Source: Rubrivivax sp.
GTDB taxonomy: Bacteria > Pseudomonadota > Gammaproteobacteria > Burkholderiales > Burkholderiaceae_C
Length of the DNA stretch: 35,699 nt
Direction of reading: 5' to 3'
NCBI GenBank assembly: GCA_022842595.1
Contig: JALHPF010000044.1
Coordinates: 1 to 35,699, forward strand
Every line of letters begins with the position of its first letter. The first letter of the stretch is position 1. The notes below the pieces were generated by a model, which was not told where the DNA came from, did no database searches, and saw nothing but the letters and a program-made list of their open reading frames with translations. Below are positions 14,850 to 23,866 of this stretch, in pieces. The translations under genes and the position numbers were made by a program.

Positions 14850-16016
14850 ATGCTTTCCAGCCCTCAAATTGCCCGCACCGCGCCGGCACTGCTCTGCAGC
14901 CTGCTGCTGGGCCTGGGTGCCACGGCCGCGCTGGCGCAGCCGAATTTTCCCATCACCCCCGCCCAGCGCAGCACGGCGCAACAGGTCGCCCAGGCCGGTG
15001 TCGCCCTGTCCGACCTGGCCGCCAACGCACCCGACTCGCACACCGTGCAGCGTGGCGACACGCTCTGGGGCATTTCCGGCCTGTTCCTGAAGCAGCCCTG
15101 GCGCTGGCCCGAGCTCTGGGGCATGAACCTGGAGCAGATCCGCAACCCGCACCTCATCTTCCCTGGCCAGGTGCTGGTGCTCGACAAGAGCGGTGGCCGC
15201 GCCCGGCTGCGCCTGGCCCAGCCCGGCGACGGCCAGAGCGGCGGCACGGTGAAGCTGTCGCCGCGGGTGCGCTCGGAGCTGCTCGACAACGGCGCCATCG
15301 CCTCGATCCCGCTGAACCTGATCGGCCCCTTCCTCACCGAAGCCGTCGTCTTCAACAGCGACGAACTGGCCAGCGCCCCGCGCATCGTGGCCACCCAGGA
15401 AGGGCGCGTGATGGTCTCGCGCGGCGAGACCGCCTACGTGCGCGGCAACCTCGGCGGCGCCCGCGACTTCCGCCTGTTCCGTGAACTCAAGCCGCTGCTG
15501 GACCCGGTCTCGCGCGAGGTGCTCGGTTACGAAGGCCGCTATGTCGGCACGGCCGAATACGTGCGCGCCGGCGTCGAAGGCAGTGGCGAAGGCGTCGCGG
15601 TGGTACCCGCCACCTTCAACGTCACCAGCACGCGGCTGGAAGCCGTGGTCGGTGACCGCCTCTCGCCGGTGCCGCAGCAGGAACTGGCGGCCTACGTGCC
15701 GCGACCGCCCGCCAACCCGGTGGACGGCCGCATCATTTCCATCTACGGCGACGGCTTGCGCGCCGGGCAGAACCAGGTGGTCTCGATCAACCGCGGGCAG
15801 CGCGACGGGCTCGAACGGGGCCATGTGCTGGCCTTGTGGCGCGCTGGCAAGCCAGGTTTCGACACCACCCAGGGTGTGCCGCGCACCGCGTTGCAGCTGC
15901 CTGATGAACGCCACGGCCTGCTGTTCGTCTTCCGCGTCTTCGACCGCGTGTCATACGCGCTGATCCTCAATGTCGCCGACCCCGTGGTGCCCGGCGACCG
16001 CTTCACCCAGCCCTGA
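14850..16016 (+). CDS. LysM-domain exported protein
   Basis: The 388-residue protein has a signal peptide cut near ALAQ (residue 30) and a LysM peptidoglycan-binding domain at about 64-112, with HTVQRGDTLWGIS and NLEQIRNPHLIFPGQVL. A roughly 270-residue conserved C-terminal region with no named catalytic motif follows. It should bind the cell wall in the periplasm. It stands just before dprA, as in many betaproteobacteria. Three in-frame ATGs are possible: 14814, 14829 and 14850. I chose 14850 because it opens the signal peptide and a GGAG lies upstream, although at the long spacing of about 13 bases. Confidence 0.87.
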   Translation: MLSSPQIARTAPALLCSLLLGLGATAALAQPNFPITPAQRSTAQQVAQAGVALSDLAANAPDSHTVQRGDTLWGISGLFLKQPWRWPELWGMNLEQIRNPHLIFPGQVLVLDKSGGRARLRLAQPGDGQSGGTVKLSPRVRSELLDNGAIASIPLNLIGPFLTEAVVFNSDELASAPRIVATQEGRVMVSRGETAYVRGNLGGARDFRLFRELKPLLDPVSREVLGYEGRYVGTAEYVRAGVEGSGEGVAVVPATFNVTSTRLEAVVGDRLSPVPQQELAAYVPRPPANPVDGRIISIYGDGLRAGQNQVVSINRGQRDGLERGHVLALWRAGKPGFDTTQGVPRTALQLPDERHGLLFVFRVFDRVSYALILNVADPVVPGDRFTQP

Positions 16017-16039
16017 CCCCGGCGCGCGCGGCCCACCCC

Positions 16040-17140
16040 GTGCTGAGCGACGACGAGTTCCGCGCCTGGTTCAGGCTGCTCGAAACGCCTGAGCTCGGCC
16101 GCGGCAGCGCGCGCGCACTGCTGGCGGCGTGCGGCTCGCCGGATGCGGTGTTCGCGGCGCGGCCCGACACCCTGCGCCAGATCGTCGGCCCGGCCCTGCG
16201 CACGGCACTCGGGCAGGTGCCACCCGACTTCGAGCCACGCCTGGCCGCCGCGCAGCGCTGGCGCGATGGCGGCGCCGACCGCCACGTCGTCACGCTCGGT
16301 GACCCAGGCTACCCACCCCTGCTGCTGGCCACGGCCGACCCCCCTCTGCTGCTGTACGTGCAGGGCGACCCGGCCTGGCTCGTGAAGCCGGCCGTCGCCA
16401 TCGTCGGCAGCCGCAGCGCCAGCGCCCAGGGCCTGGACAGCGCGCGCGCCTTCGGCCGGGCGCTGGCCGAGCAAGGCTGGGTGGTGGTGTCAGGCTTGGC
16501 GCAGGGCATCGACGCCGCTGCGCACGAAGGCGCGTTGCTGGCACCCGGCGGCGGCACGGTGGCAGTGGTCGGCACGGGACTAGACCGCGTCTACCCGCCA
16601 GCCCACCGCGACCTGGCACGACGCATTGCTGCCCAGGGCGCCCTGGTCAGCGAATTTGCGCCGGGTGTGCCGGCGCTGCCGGAGCACTTTCCGCTGCGCA
16701 ACCGCATCATCGCCGGCCTGAGCCAGGGTACGCTGGTGGTCGAAGCGGCCTTGCGGTCGGGCTCGCTCATCACCGCACGCATGGCCCTCGAGGCCGGCCG
16801 CGAGGTGTTCGCGGTACCCGGGTCGATCCACTCACCGCAGTCCAAGGGCTGCCACGCGCTCATCAAGCAGGGTGCCAAGCTGGTCGAAGCGGCGGCCGAC
16901 ATCACCGAAGAGCTGCGCGGCCCCACCGGCACCCAGCCATCCTTGCCTGGCCTGGGGCCGGAGACGGTGGCCGACCCGCTGCTCGACGCCCTGGGCTACG
17001 AACCCACGACGCTGGACGCGCTGCAGGCCCGCACGGGCTGGCCGACGGCCGACCTGAACGCCAAGTTGCTGGAACTGGAACTGCTGGGTGAAGTCGCCCG
17101 GCTGCCCGGCGGACTTTTCCAACGCCGGGTTGCCGGTTGA
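16040..17140 (+). CDS. dprA: DNA-processing protein DprA
   Basis: DprA binds incoming single-stranded DNA during natural transformation and loads RecA. The 366-residue protein has an N-terminal helical region (about 1-70), a Rossmann-like core (about 110-300) with AIVGSRSAS, VVSGLAQGIDAAAH, LRNRIIAGLS and SGSLITARMAL, and a C-terminal winged-helix domain (about 315-366) ending LPGGLFQRR. It starts with GTG 23 bp after the LysM stop, with little ribosome-binding signal, so coupling to the upstream gene is likely. No other competence gene is visible here, so transformability cannot be inferred. Confidence 0.95.
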   Translation: MLSDDEFRAWFRLLETPELGRGSARALLAACGSPDAVFAARPDTLRQIVGPALRTALGQVPPDFEPRLAAAQRWRDGGADRHVVTLGDPGYPPLLLATADPPLLLYVQGDPAWLVKPAVAIVGSRSASAQGLDSARAFGRALAEQGWVVVSGLAQGIDAAAHEGALLAPGGGTVAVVGTGLDRVYPPAHRDLARRIAAQGALVSEFAPGVPALPEHFPLRNRIIAGLSQGTLVVEAALRSGSLITARMALEAGREVFAVPGSIHSPQSKGCHALIKQGAKLVEAAADITEELRGPTGTQPSLPGLGPETVADPLLDALGYEPTTLDALQARTGWPTADLNAKLLELELLGEVARLPGGLFQRRVAG

Positions 17141-17167
17141 GCGCGCGGCTCCGCCGACACCCTGGGG

Positions 17168-17173
17168 TATAGT
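17168..17173 (+). promoter_or_regulatory. Candidate -10 box close to the smg start
   Basis: TATAGT is one base from consensus and ends 6 bases before the smg ATG. If used, transcription would begin at or next to the start codon. No good -35 box is present at normal spacing. Confidence 0.3.
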
Positions 17174-17179
17174 GAATTC

Positions 17180-17632
17180 ATGTTTGATGTCCTCGTTTAC
17201 CTGTACGAGAACTACTGGCGCCCCGACGCCTGCCCCGAGCCGCAGCAGCTGCGCCGGAAGCTCTCGGCCGTGGGTTTCGAGACCGACGAGATCCAGGACG
17301 CCCTGCGCTGGCTCGACGGCCTGGCAAATTCGGCCGAAGGCGTCACCGGGGCCCAGGGCCCAGCCAGCCTGCGCATCTACACCGAAGGTGAACGCGAAGT
17401 GCTGGGCGACGATTCGATCGGCTTCATCAGCTTCCTCGAATCCGCCGCCGTGCTGCCGCCGCCGATGCGCGAAATGGTGGTCGACCGCGCCATGGCCGTG
17501 GGCGGCGGGCCGATCGACCTGGACGACCTGAAGGTCATCGTGCTGATGGTCTTCTGGAGCCTGGGCGAAGAGCCCGACGCGCTGATCCTCGACGAACTCT
17601 TCGTCGACCCCGAAGACAGATTGATTCATTGA
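17180..17632 (+). CDS. smg: Smg family protein (DUF494)
   Basis: The 150-residue protein matches the Smg/DUF494 family from its first residues (MFDVLVYLYENYW) through LRKLSAVGFETDEIQDAL and ILDELFVDPEDRLIH at the end. Family members are small cytoplasmic proteins found beside dprA and topA in proteobacteria; their function is not settled. There is no clear Shine-Dalgarno site before the ATG, and a -10-like box sits very close to it. The usual downstream neighbour topA is absent: the next gene is the convergent DUF1631 gene. Confidence 0.92.
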   Translation: MFDVLVYLYENYWRPDACPEPQQLRRKLSAVGFETDEIQDALRWLDGLANSAEGVTGAQGPASLRIYTEGEREVLGDDSIGFISFLESAAVLPPPMREMVVDRAMAVGGGPIDLDDLKVIVLMVFWSLGEEPDALILDELFVDPEDRLIH

Positions 17633-17640
17633 CCACCCCC

Positions 17641-17705
17641 GTAGCGGCTGCGCCGCTACCCCTCAAGGGGCGACGCCAGCGGCCTGGCAGAGCCAGATCC
17701 GCGGC
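17641..17705. repeat. Dispersed intergenic repeat, copy B, with hairpins
   Basis: Bases 17654-17705 match copy A at 3333-3385. Copy B also has a perfect 8-bp hairpin at its left edge (17641-17648 with 17652-17659, 3-base loop) overlapping the CCCCT-CA-AGGGG palindrome (17659-17670). It lies between the convergent smg and DUF1631 genes and could work as a two-way transcription stop. Confidence 0.8.
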
Positions 17706-17717
17706 GTCCGCTTGAAT

Positions 17718-17745
17718 CTGATCGCGGCCTTCGGCCAGCGATCAG
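17718..17745 (-). terminator. Hairpin overlapping the DUF1631 stop codon
   Basis: A 12-bp stem with one bulged base pairs 17718-17729 with 17733-17745 around a 3-base loop. It includes the stop codon of the DUF1631 gene at 17742-17744. No T-run follows. Confidence 0.4.
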
Positions 17746-20234
17746 TTCAGCAAACGTGAGGCGTCGACGTCCAGCTTGGCCAGAGCACTGCGCGTGGCAC
17801 GAACCGTCAAGGCCTCGTCCTGGGCCGGCAGCAGATGCCCGGCCTGCAGGTAGGCCGCCAGCCGGTGCTGCTGGAACAGCACGCAGCGCCCCTGCGGCGT
17901 GACGAACAGGCTCAGCTGCTTGCGCATGCCGTGCCAGGCCAGCTGCACGGCTTCGCTGTGGCCGCCGCGGTCCAGCATGTACCAGCTGCCCACCTGAAGT
18001 TCGCGCGCCCAGGCCACCATCGCCGGCGTCGGCATGCTGCCGCCGTCGAGCACCACTTCGAGCTCGGAACTCTGGTGGCCGGACAGGTCGAGCACCATCG
18101 ACTCGTCGATGTCGACGTCCTGCGTCTCGGGCAGCAGCTCTTCCAGCGTCTCCAGGCGTTCCATCAGCTCTCGCAGTCGGTCGTCGGGAATGACGGCGGC
18201 CTTGGCGGTGAAGGCGGCGGCCAGTGAATTGTTCAGCTGCTGGATCTGTTCGTCCTGGCGCGCGGTGTCGATGCCGGCCGAGACCATGCCTTCGCGCAGG
18301 CTCTTCAGCAGCAGCGGCAGCCGGCGGATGACCTCGGCCCGTTCCTCGCGCGTGACCTTGGCGCTGGCGCTCCAGATCAGGTCGGCGGCGGCACGCTTCA
18401 TCGTCTTGGTCTGCTCGCCCTGGCCGCCATAGCGCACGGCGGTCGTGGCCAGCACGTCGGCCCAGACGTGGAACAGGAACTGGCGCACCCCTTCCTGCAC
18501 CGGTACCTCGTTGAGCATGCGCCGCAGTTCGATCGTGTACTGGATCGCCATGGTCTCGCGCTGCTCGACCTGCTGGGCCAGGGACACGCCCTTGCGCGTG
18601 GCCTCGTTCTCGTTCTTGAAGTAGTGCTCGAGGAACTTCTCGAATTCGGTGAGCACGGTCTGGAAGACGCGGCGCCCGGTGTCCGGGTAGGCCTCGACGA
18701 CCTGCACCACGCGCTTGATCTCGCGCTCCAGCGCGTCGGCCGAGCTGCCGGCCATGCTTTGCGCGGCGCTGTCGAAACCCATCACGCAGGCACCCATGCG
18801 GTCGATCAGCCGGCGTGCCGGGTGGTCGATGGTGGCGAAGAAGTCGGGTTCGGTCACGGCCACGCGCAGCACCGGCATCTGCAAGCGCGCAAACCACACA
18901 CGCACGCTCGGCGGAATGCGCTCTTCGGTCAGGATGCTCTGGAACAGCAGGGCCACGATCTCGATCGTGGCGCGCTCCTCGGGCGTGGCCGCGGCCTTCT
19001 TCAGCACCTGCTTGCGCTGGTGCAGTTCGTCCAGCATCACCGGGGTGGTGACCAGCGGCTCGCCCAGCTTCGAGGTCGGCGCCAGGCGCTGGCGGATGCC
19101 CTGCTGGGCGGTCTCGATCGCGCGCGCCAGGCCCGGCGACAGCGCCACAGTGCCCTGCCCGCCCGGCTGTAGGTTCATCGAACGTGTCGACACGCTGAAC
19201 TGCGGCACATGGCGGCCGATCAGCCGGTTCAGCCGGCCGAGCACGGCTTCGGCGTGCTCGCGGCTGCGCGCCAGCGGTGCGGCTCGCGTCATCAGCCGGG
19301 TTTCGTCGCCGACACCGGCACCCGGATGGCCACCCTGCAACGGCGTGTAACCGGGCAGACGGCCCATGCCGCTGCTCCTGCCGCTGCTATCGCCACCGCT
19401 GCTGCTGCCGCCACTGCCGTAGCCACCCCCGTAGCCCTCGGCACCGCCACTCTGGCTGCTGACGCCGCCATAGCCCGAGGGACCGAAGAGCTGGCTGTCG
19501 CTGATGCCCAAGCCCGCGCCACCGCGGTTCAGCCCGGTGCCCGCCTGCCAGCCCAGGGGCGCGTTCGGGTGGGTGCGTGAACGCCGGATGAACGGCCGCA
19601 GGTCGACCTCAGGCAGCACGCCCTGCGCCACCAGCCAGCGGTTGGTCTCGTGGTAGGCCTCTTCGACGAGCAGCGCAAATTCCTCGTGCAGCACGGTCTG
19701 CAATTCGCGCCAGCTGTCCAGCGTCTGCGCAGAAGCGCACCAGGCCTCGAAAACGATGCGCGCCAGCACATGGGCGCGCAGCATGTCGTGCGGCTCGAGT
19801 TCGTTGCGACTTTCCAGATAGGCCACGCGCGAACGCAGGTCGGCGAATTCCCAGCTGGCGCGGTCCATGATGGCCAGCGCGAGGCGGGAGGTGACGATCT
19901 CGAGCTCGATGGTGTCGTCGGACACCAGCGTGAGCGTGTCGCGCGCCGAACCGGCCTGTGGCCATTCGGCGGCCTTGGTCAAGGACACGCCGCCCAGCAG
20001 CACATGCCGCAGTCCCGTGACGATGCCGCGGTGCCAGGCCTGGGCGCCGCTGTTCAGGCCCTGGAGCAGGTCGCGGCGGCGCTGGAACGTGGCGTGTTCG
20101 CTGGGCTTGTCGAGCAGGTTGCGCGCACCTTCCAGAGCCGCCTGCACCAAGTCGACCAGGCCCTTGACCAGTTCTTCGGTATAGAGCCTGCGCGCCTGGC
20201 TGGCGATGGTTTCGGGCGACGCGCTCAGGGCCAT
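17742..20234 (-). CDS. DUF1631 family protein
   Basis: This 830-residue protein spans the whole DUF1631 family, a conserved but uncharacterised group common in beta- and gammaproteobacteria. It is predicted to be soluble and mainly helical, with no transmembrane segment or enzyme motif. A flexible Gly/Ser-rich insert (about residues 240-300) separates an N-terminal part from the longer C-terminal part, which holds the helical stretch from about 330 to 650. The C-terminus (about 700-830) looks like a separate small domain that includes LDLSGHQSSELEVVLDGG and VGSWYMLDRGG; the latter resembles a beta-barrel such as PilZ, but only loosely. It starts 34 bp after secF, so it may be read from the same transcript. 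Confidence 0.85.
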   Translation of the reverse strand: MALSASPETIASQARRLYTEELVKGLVDLVQAALEGARNLLDKPSEHATFQRRRDLLQGLNSGAQAWHRGIVTGLRHVLLGGVSLTKAAEWPQAGSARDTLTLVSDDTIELEIVTSRLALAIMDRASWEFADLRSRVAYLESRNELEPHDMLRAHVLARIVFEAWCASAQTLDSWRELQTVLHEEFALLVEEAYHETNRWLVAQGVLPEVDLRPFIRRSRTHPNAPLGWQAGTGLNRGGAGLGISDSQLFGPSGYGGVSSQSGGAEGYGGGYGSGGSSSGGDSSGRSSGMGRLPGYTPLQGGHPGAGVGDETRLMTRAAPLARSREHAEAVLGRLNRLIGRHVPQFSVSTRSMNLQPGGQGTVALSPGLARAIETAQQGIRQRLAPTSKLGEPLVTTPVMLDELHQRKQVLKKAAATPEERATIEIVALLFQSILTEERIPPSVRVWFARLQMPVLRVAVTEPDFFATIDHPARRLIDRMGACVMGFDSAAQSMAGSSADALEREIKRVVQVVEAYPDTGRRVFQTVLTEFEKFLEHYFKNENEATRKGVSLAQQVEQRETMAIQYTIELRRMLNEVPVQEGVRQFLFHVWADVLATTAVRYGGQGEQTKTMKRAAADLIWSASAKVTREERAEVIRRLPLLLKSLREGMVSAGIDTARQDEQIQQLNNSLAAAFTAKAAVIPDDRLRELMERLETLEELLPETQDVDIDESMVLDLSGHQSSELEVVLDGGSMPTPAMVAWARELQVGSWYMLDRGGHSEAVQLAWHGMRKQLSLFVTPQGRCVLFQQHRLAAYLQAGHLLPAQDEALTVRATRSALAKLDVDASRLLN

Positions 20235-20268
20235 GTCAGCAGCTGGCAGGTGGGGTGTTCAAGTCACT

Positions 20269-21303
20269 CTACACCACAGCCCCGGCGTTGGGATCGTTTG
20301 GATCGATCTCCTTGCCACCGCTTTTGATGAGGTCCTCGCGCTTCACGCCCAGCCACATGGCGATGCCGGCGGCGACGAAGATCGACGAATAGATGCCGAA
20401 CAGGATGCCGATGGTCAGCGCCACGGCGAAATAGTGCAGCGTGGGGCCGCCGAAGAGCAGCATCGACAGCACCATCATCTGCGTGCTGCCGTGGGTGATG
20501 ATGGTGCGGCTGATGGTGCTGGTGATGGCGTTGTCGATGACCTGCGGCGTCGACAGCTTGCGGTACTTGCGGAAGACCTCGCGGATGCGGTCGAAGATGA
20601 CCACCGACTCGTTCACCGAATAGCCCAATACCGCGAGGATGGCCGCCAGCACCGCCAGCGAAAATTCCCACTGGAAGAACGCGAAGAAGCCTAGGATGAT
20701 GACGACGTCGTGCAGGTTGGCAATGATGCCGGCGACCGAGAACTTCCACTCGAAGCGCACCGCCAAGTAGGCCATGATGCCCAGGATGGTGACGGCCAGC
20801 GCGATGGCGCCGTCGCGCGCCAGCTCGGCCCCCACCGACGGGCCCACGACCTCGGTGCGCTTCAGCGTCATGGGCTCGGTGCCGGCGGCAGTGCTGCACG
20901 ACGGCCGGCTCACCTGCTCGCCTTCGGGCGTGGTGTACTGCTTCGTGGTGACCGTACCGGTTTCGGCCTTGCACAGCGCGTCGAAGACTCGGCCCGACAC
21001 CTCGGTCTGCTTCACGTCGCCCCGCACCGGCAGGCGGATGAGCACATCGCGCGAGGTGCCGAACTTCTGCACCTGCACTTCGCCGAAGCCCATGGCTTCG
21101 ACGGTGGCGCGGGTGCGGTTGATGTCGGCGGTCTGCGTGTATTGCACTTCCATCACCGTGCCGCCGGTGAACTCGATCGACAGGTGCAGGCCGCGCGTGA
21201 CCAGGAAGAACACGGCCAGTGCGAAGGTGATGAACGACACCGCGTTCAGCACCAGCGCGTGGCGCATGAACGGGATGTCCTTGCTGATTCGGAAGAATTC
21301 CAT
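20269..21303 (-). CDS. secF: Protein translocase subunit SecF
   Basis: SecF with SecD uses the proton gradient to pull exported proteins through the SecYEG channel. The 344-residue protein has a first transmembrane helix at about 16-36, then LSIEFTGGTVMEV, a periplasmic domain, and five further helices from about residue 170 on, with motifs SVNESVVIFDRIRE and SRTIITHGSTQ. The ATG at 21303 is chosen because GGAG lies 8 bases before it and the family starts with MEFF or similar; upstream in-frame codons belong to the secD tail. The gene follows secD by 19 bp. Confidence 0.95.
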   Translation of the reverse strand: MEFFRISKDIPFMRHALVLNAVSFITFALAVFFLVTRGLHLSIEFTGGTVMEVQYTQTADINRTRATVEAMGFGEVQVQKFGTSRDVLIRLPVRGDVKQTEVSGRVFDALCKAETGTVTTKQYTTPEGEQVSRPSCSTAAGTEPMTLKRTEVVGPSVGAELARDGAIALAVTILGIMAYLAVRFEWKFSVAGIIANLHDVVIILGFFAFFQWEFSLAVLAAILAVLGYSVNESVVIFDRIREVFRKYRKLSTPQVIDNAITSTISRTIITHGSTQMMVLSMLLFGGPTLHYFAVALTIGILFGIYSSIFVAAGIAMWLGVKREDLIKSGGKEIDPNDPNAGAVV

Positions 21304-21322
21304 GTTGTTCGCTCCGCCGGGG

Positions 21323-23242
21323 TCAGGCTTCGGCCTTGGCCGTGGGGGGGTTGGGCTTGTCGGCGGCGCCGGCAGCACCGGCAGTGACACCCGGCTTCCA
21401 GATCTGCCCGATCGACACGCCCTTCAGACGCTTCTGGCCGCCGTACCAGAGATTCACCAGGCCGCGCGAGAACATCACGGCGCTGAACATGCTGGTCAGG
21501 ATGCCCAGGCAGTGCACGACGGCGAAGCCACGCACCGGGCCAGAACCGAAGGCCAGCAAGGCCAGGCCGGCGATCATGGTGGTGATGTTGCTGTCGAGAA
21601 TGGTGCCCCAGGCGCGTTCGTAGCCAGCATGGATCGCGGCCTGCGGACTGGCGCCGTTGCGCAATTCTTCGCGCACACGTTCGTTGATCAGCACGTTGGC
21701 GTCGATGGCCATGCCCAGCGTCAGCGCGATGGCGGCCATGCCCGGCAAGGTGAGCGTGGCCTGCAGCATCGACAGCACCGCCACCAGCAGCAGCAGGTTG
21801 AAGGCGAGCGCTATGGTGCTGAACACGCCGAACAGCAGGTAGTAGGCGCACATGAACACGGCAATGGCGATGAAGCCGTAGAGCACGCTGTTGAAGCCCT
21901 GGGCGATGTTCTCGGCGCCCAGGCTCGGGCCGATGGTGCGTTCCTCGATGATCTCCATCGGCGCGGCCAGGCTGCCCGCGCGCAGCAGCAGCGACTGGTC
22001 GCTCGCTTCCTGCGTCGTCATGCGGCCACTGATCTGCACGCGCCCACCCGAGATCTCGCTGCGGATCACCGGTGCGGTCACGACCTCGCCCTTGCCCTTC
22101 TCGAAGAGCACGATGGCCATGCGCTTGCCGACGTTGTCGCGCGTGATGTCGCGGAAGATGCGCGCACCCTTCGCGTCGAGCACGAGGTTGACGGTAGGCT
22201 CCTGGGTCTGGCTGTCGAAGCCGGGCTGGGCGTCGGTGAGGTTCTCGCCCGTCAGCACCACCTGGCGGTACAGGATGATCGGCGCCTGGCCACGTTCGGT
22301 GAAGCGTTCGCTGCCGAAGGGCACCGGGCTGCCGCCAGTTTCGGCGGCGCGGGCCTCGGCGGTCTCGTTGACCATGCGGATCTCGAGCGTGGCGGTGCGG
22401 CCGATGATGTCCTTGGCCTTGGCCGTGTCCTGCACACCCGGCAACTGCACGACGACACGGTCGATGCCCTGCTGCTGGATCACAGGCTCACTGACGCCGA
22501 GCTCGTTCACGCGGTTCTGCAGCGTCGTGATGTTCTGCTTGACGGCCTGCTCCTGCACCAGGCGCGCGGCCTCGGGTTTCAGGCTGCCGGTGAGGCGCTG
22601 GTCGCTGCCGTCGGCCACCTGCTGCCATTGCAGGTCGGGGAACTGGTCGGCCAGCACGCCCTGGGCCTGCTTGGCGACGGCCGCGTCGCGGAAGCGCAGT
22701 TCGACGTTGTTGCCTTCACGCGTGACACCGCCATGGCGGATGTTCTTCTCGCGCAGCACGCTGCGCACGTCGCCGGCCAGGGATTCGGCGCGCTTGGTCA
22801 GCGCCGCCTTCATGTCCACCTGCATCAGGAAGTGCACGCCACCGCGGAGGTCCAGGCCCAGGTACATGGGCAGGGCCCGCAGCTTGCCCATCCATTCGGG
22901 GCTGCGCGACAGCAGGTTCAGCGCGACGATGTAGCTCGGGTCGCTGGCGTCGGGGTTCAGCGCCTGGCTGAGGGCGTCCTTGGCCTTGATCTGGGTGTCG
23001 GTGTCGCCGAAGCGCGCCTTGACGGTGTTGCCGTCGAACTGCACGAAATCGGCCTTCAGCTTGGCGTCGTCCAGCACCTTCTGCACCCGCGGCGCGAAGC
23101 TGGCGTCGAGCTTGATCGTCGCCTTGCCGCTGGAGACCTGCACCGCCGGCGCCTCGCCGTAGAAGTTCGGCACGGTGTAGAGCAGGCCGACCAGCAGGGC
23201 GACTGCCAGGATCGCGTACTTCCAGAGCGGGTAGCGGTTCAT
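21323..23242 (-). CDS. secD: Protein translocase subunit SecD
   Basis: The 639-residue protein has one N-terminal helix (about 6-25, NRYPLWKYAILAVALLVG), a large periplasmic domain beginning with the conserved LGLDLRGGVHFLMQ (128-141), and a C-terminal group of five helices with AIDANVLINERVREEL. Together with SecF it forms the SecDF motor in the inner membrane. The ATG at 23242 has an AGGA site 6-7 bases ahead and gives the normal family length; the frame stays open further upstream but only by reading through yajC. It starts 32 bp after yajC. Confidence 0.95.
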   Translation of the reverse strand: MNRYPLWKYAILAVALLVGLLYTVPNFYGEAPAVQVSSGKATIKLDASFAPRVQKVLDDAKLKADFVQFDGNTVKARFGDTDTQIKAKDALSQALNPDASDPSYIVALNLLSRSPEWMGKLRALPMYLGLDLRGGVHFLMQVDMKAALTKRAESLAGDVRSVLREKNIRHGGVTREGNNVELRFRDAAVAKQAQGVLADQFPDLQWQQVADGSDQRLTGSLKPEAARLVQEQAVKQNITTLQNRVNELGVSEPVIQQQGIDRVVVQLPGVQDTAKAKDIIGRTATLEIRMVNETAEARAAETGGSPVPFGSERFTERGQAPIILYRQVVLTGENLTDAQPGFDSQTQEPTVNLVLDAKGARIFRDITRDNVGKRMAIVLFEKGKGEVVTAPVIRSEISGGRVQISGRMTTQEASDQSLLLRAGSLAAPMEIIEERTIGPSLGAENIAQGFNSVLYGFIAIAVFMCAYYLLFGVFSTIALAFNLLLLVAVLSMLQATLTLPGMAAIALTLGMAIDANVLINERVREELRNGASPQAAIHAGYERAWGTILDSNITTMIAGLALLAFGSGPVRGFAVVHCLGILTSMFSAVMFSRGLVNLWYGGQKRLKGVSIGQIWKPGVTAGAAGAADKPNPPTAKAEA

Positions 23243-23274
23243 GGGGAATTCCTCGGGGCGTGCGGTCGTGCGGC

Positions 23275-23595
23275 TTACTTGAAGGTTCCCTTGGGCAGAA
23301 CCTGAAGCACGGCAGCACGCTGGACCTGCAGTTCCACGCCGTTCGAGACTTCGACATGGACGAAGGTTTCGCCGAGCTTGGCCACGCGGCCGACGACACC
23401 GCCACCGATGACGACTTCGTCGCCCTTGGCCAGCGCGTCGATCATCGCCTTGTGTTCCTTCTGCTTCTTCATCTGCGGGCGGATCATGATGAAGTACAGC
23501 ACCACGAACATCAGCACCAGCGGCAGCAGGCTGATCAGGGTGGATTCGGTGCTGCCCGTGGCGGCGGTCTGGGCGTAGGCGGACGAAATGAACAC
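23275..23595 (-). CDS. yajC: Preprotein translocase subunit YajC
   Basis: YajC associates with SecDF. The 106-residue protein has one N-terminal transmembrane helix (about 20-38, LLPLVLMFVVLYFIMIRP) followed by a short cytoplasmic domain with MKKQKEHKAMIDAL and KGDEVVIGGG, both typical. A GTG at 23595 preceded by AGGA at 9 bases gives the usual length and begins MFISSAYAQ. The usual upstream genes queA-tgt are not here; the gene begins its operon after a 271-bp gap. Confidence 0.95.
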   Translation of the reverse strand: MFISSAYAQTAATGSTESTLISLLPLVLMFVVLYFIMIRPQMKKQKEHKAMIDALAKGDEVVIGGGVVGRVAKLGETFVHVEVSNGVELQVQRAAVLQVLPKGTFK

Positions 23596-23732
23596 GGCGT
23601 GCGGTCCTGTCGATGAGTGTTGAGCCGGCAGCGGAATGCCAGCCGGCGGGTGGATGTCGGGAAGTGGGGCTGAAGGGAGGGTTCGGCAAGCCCACACGGT
23701 CTGGCCAAGGGACAACCCTCGGGCAACCCGCT

Positions 23733-23738
23733 ATTTTA
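23733..23738 (-). promoter_or_regulatory. Candidate -10 box for yajC-secDF
   Basis: On the minus strand this reads TAAAAT, one base from consensus, in an otherwise GC-rich gap. It would give a leader of about 130 bases before yajC. No clear -35 box was found. Confidence 0.25.
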
Positions 23739-23866
23739 GGCCCTGACCACCGTGGGCCGCCGAGGACGGCCAACTGCTGCAGGTCGAAGGCGCAGCCAAC
23801 CGCGCCCACGACGAGCCGACTTGGCAGAGCCGATGGTCCTGCCAGGGCACGCGAGACCCTGCCAGC

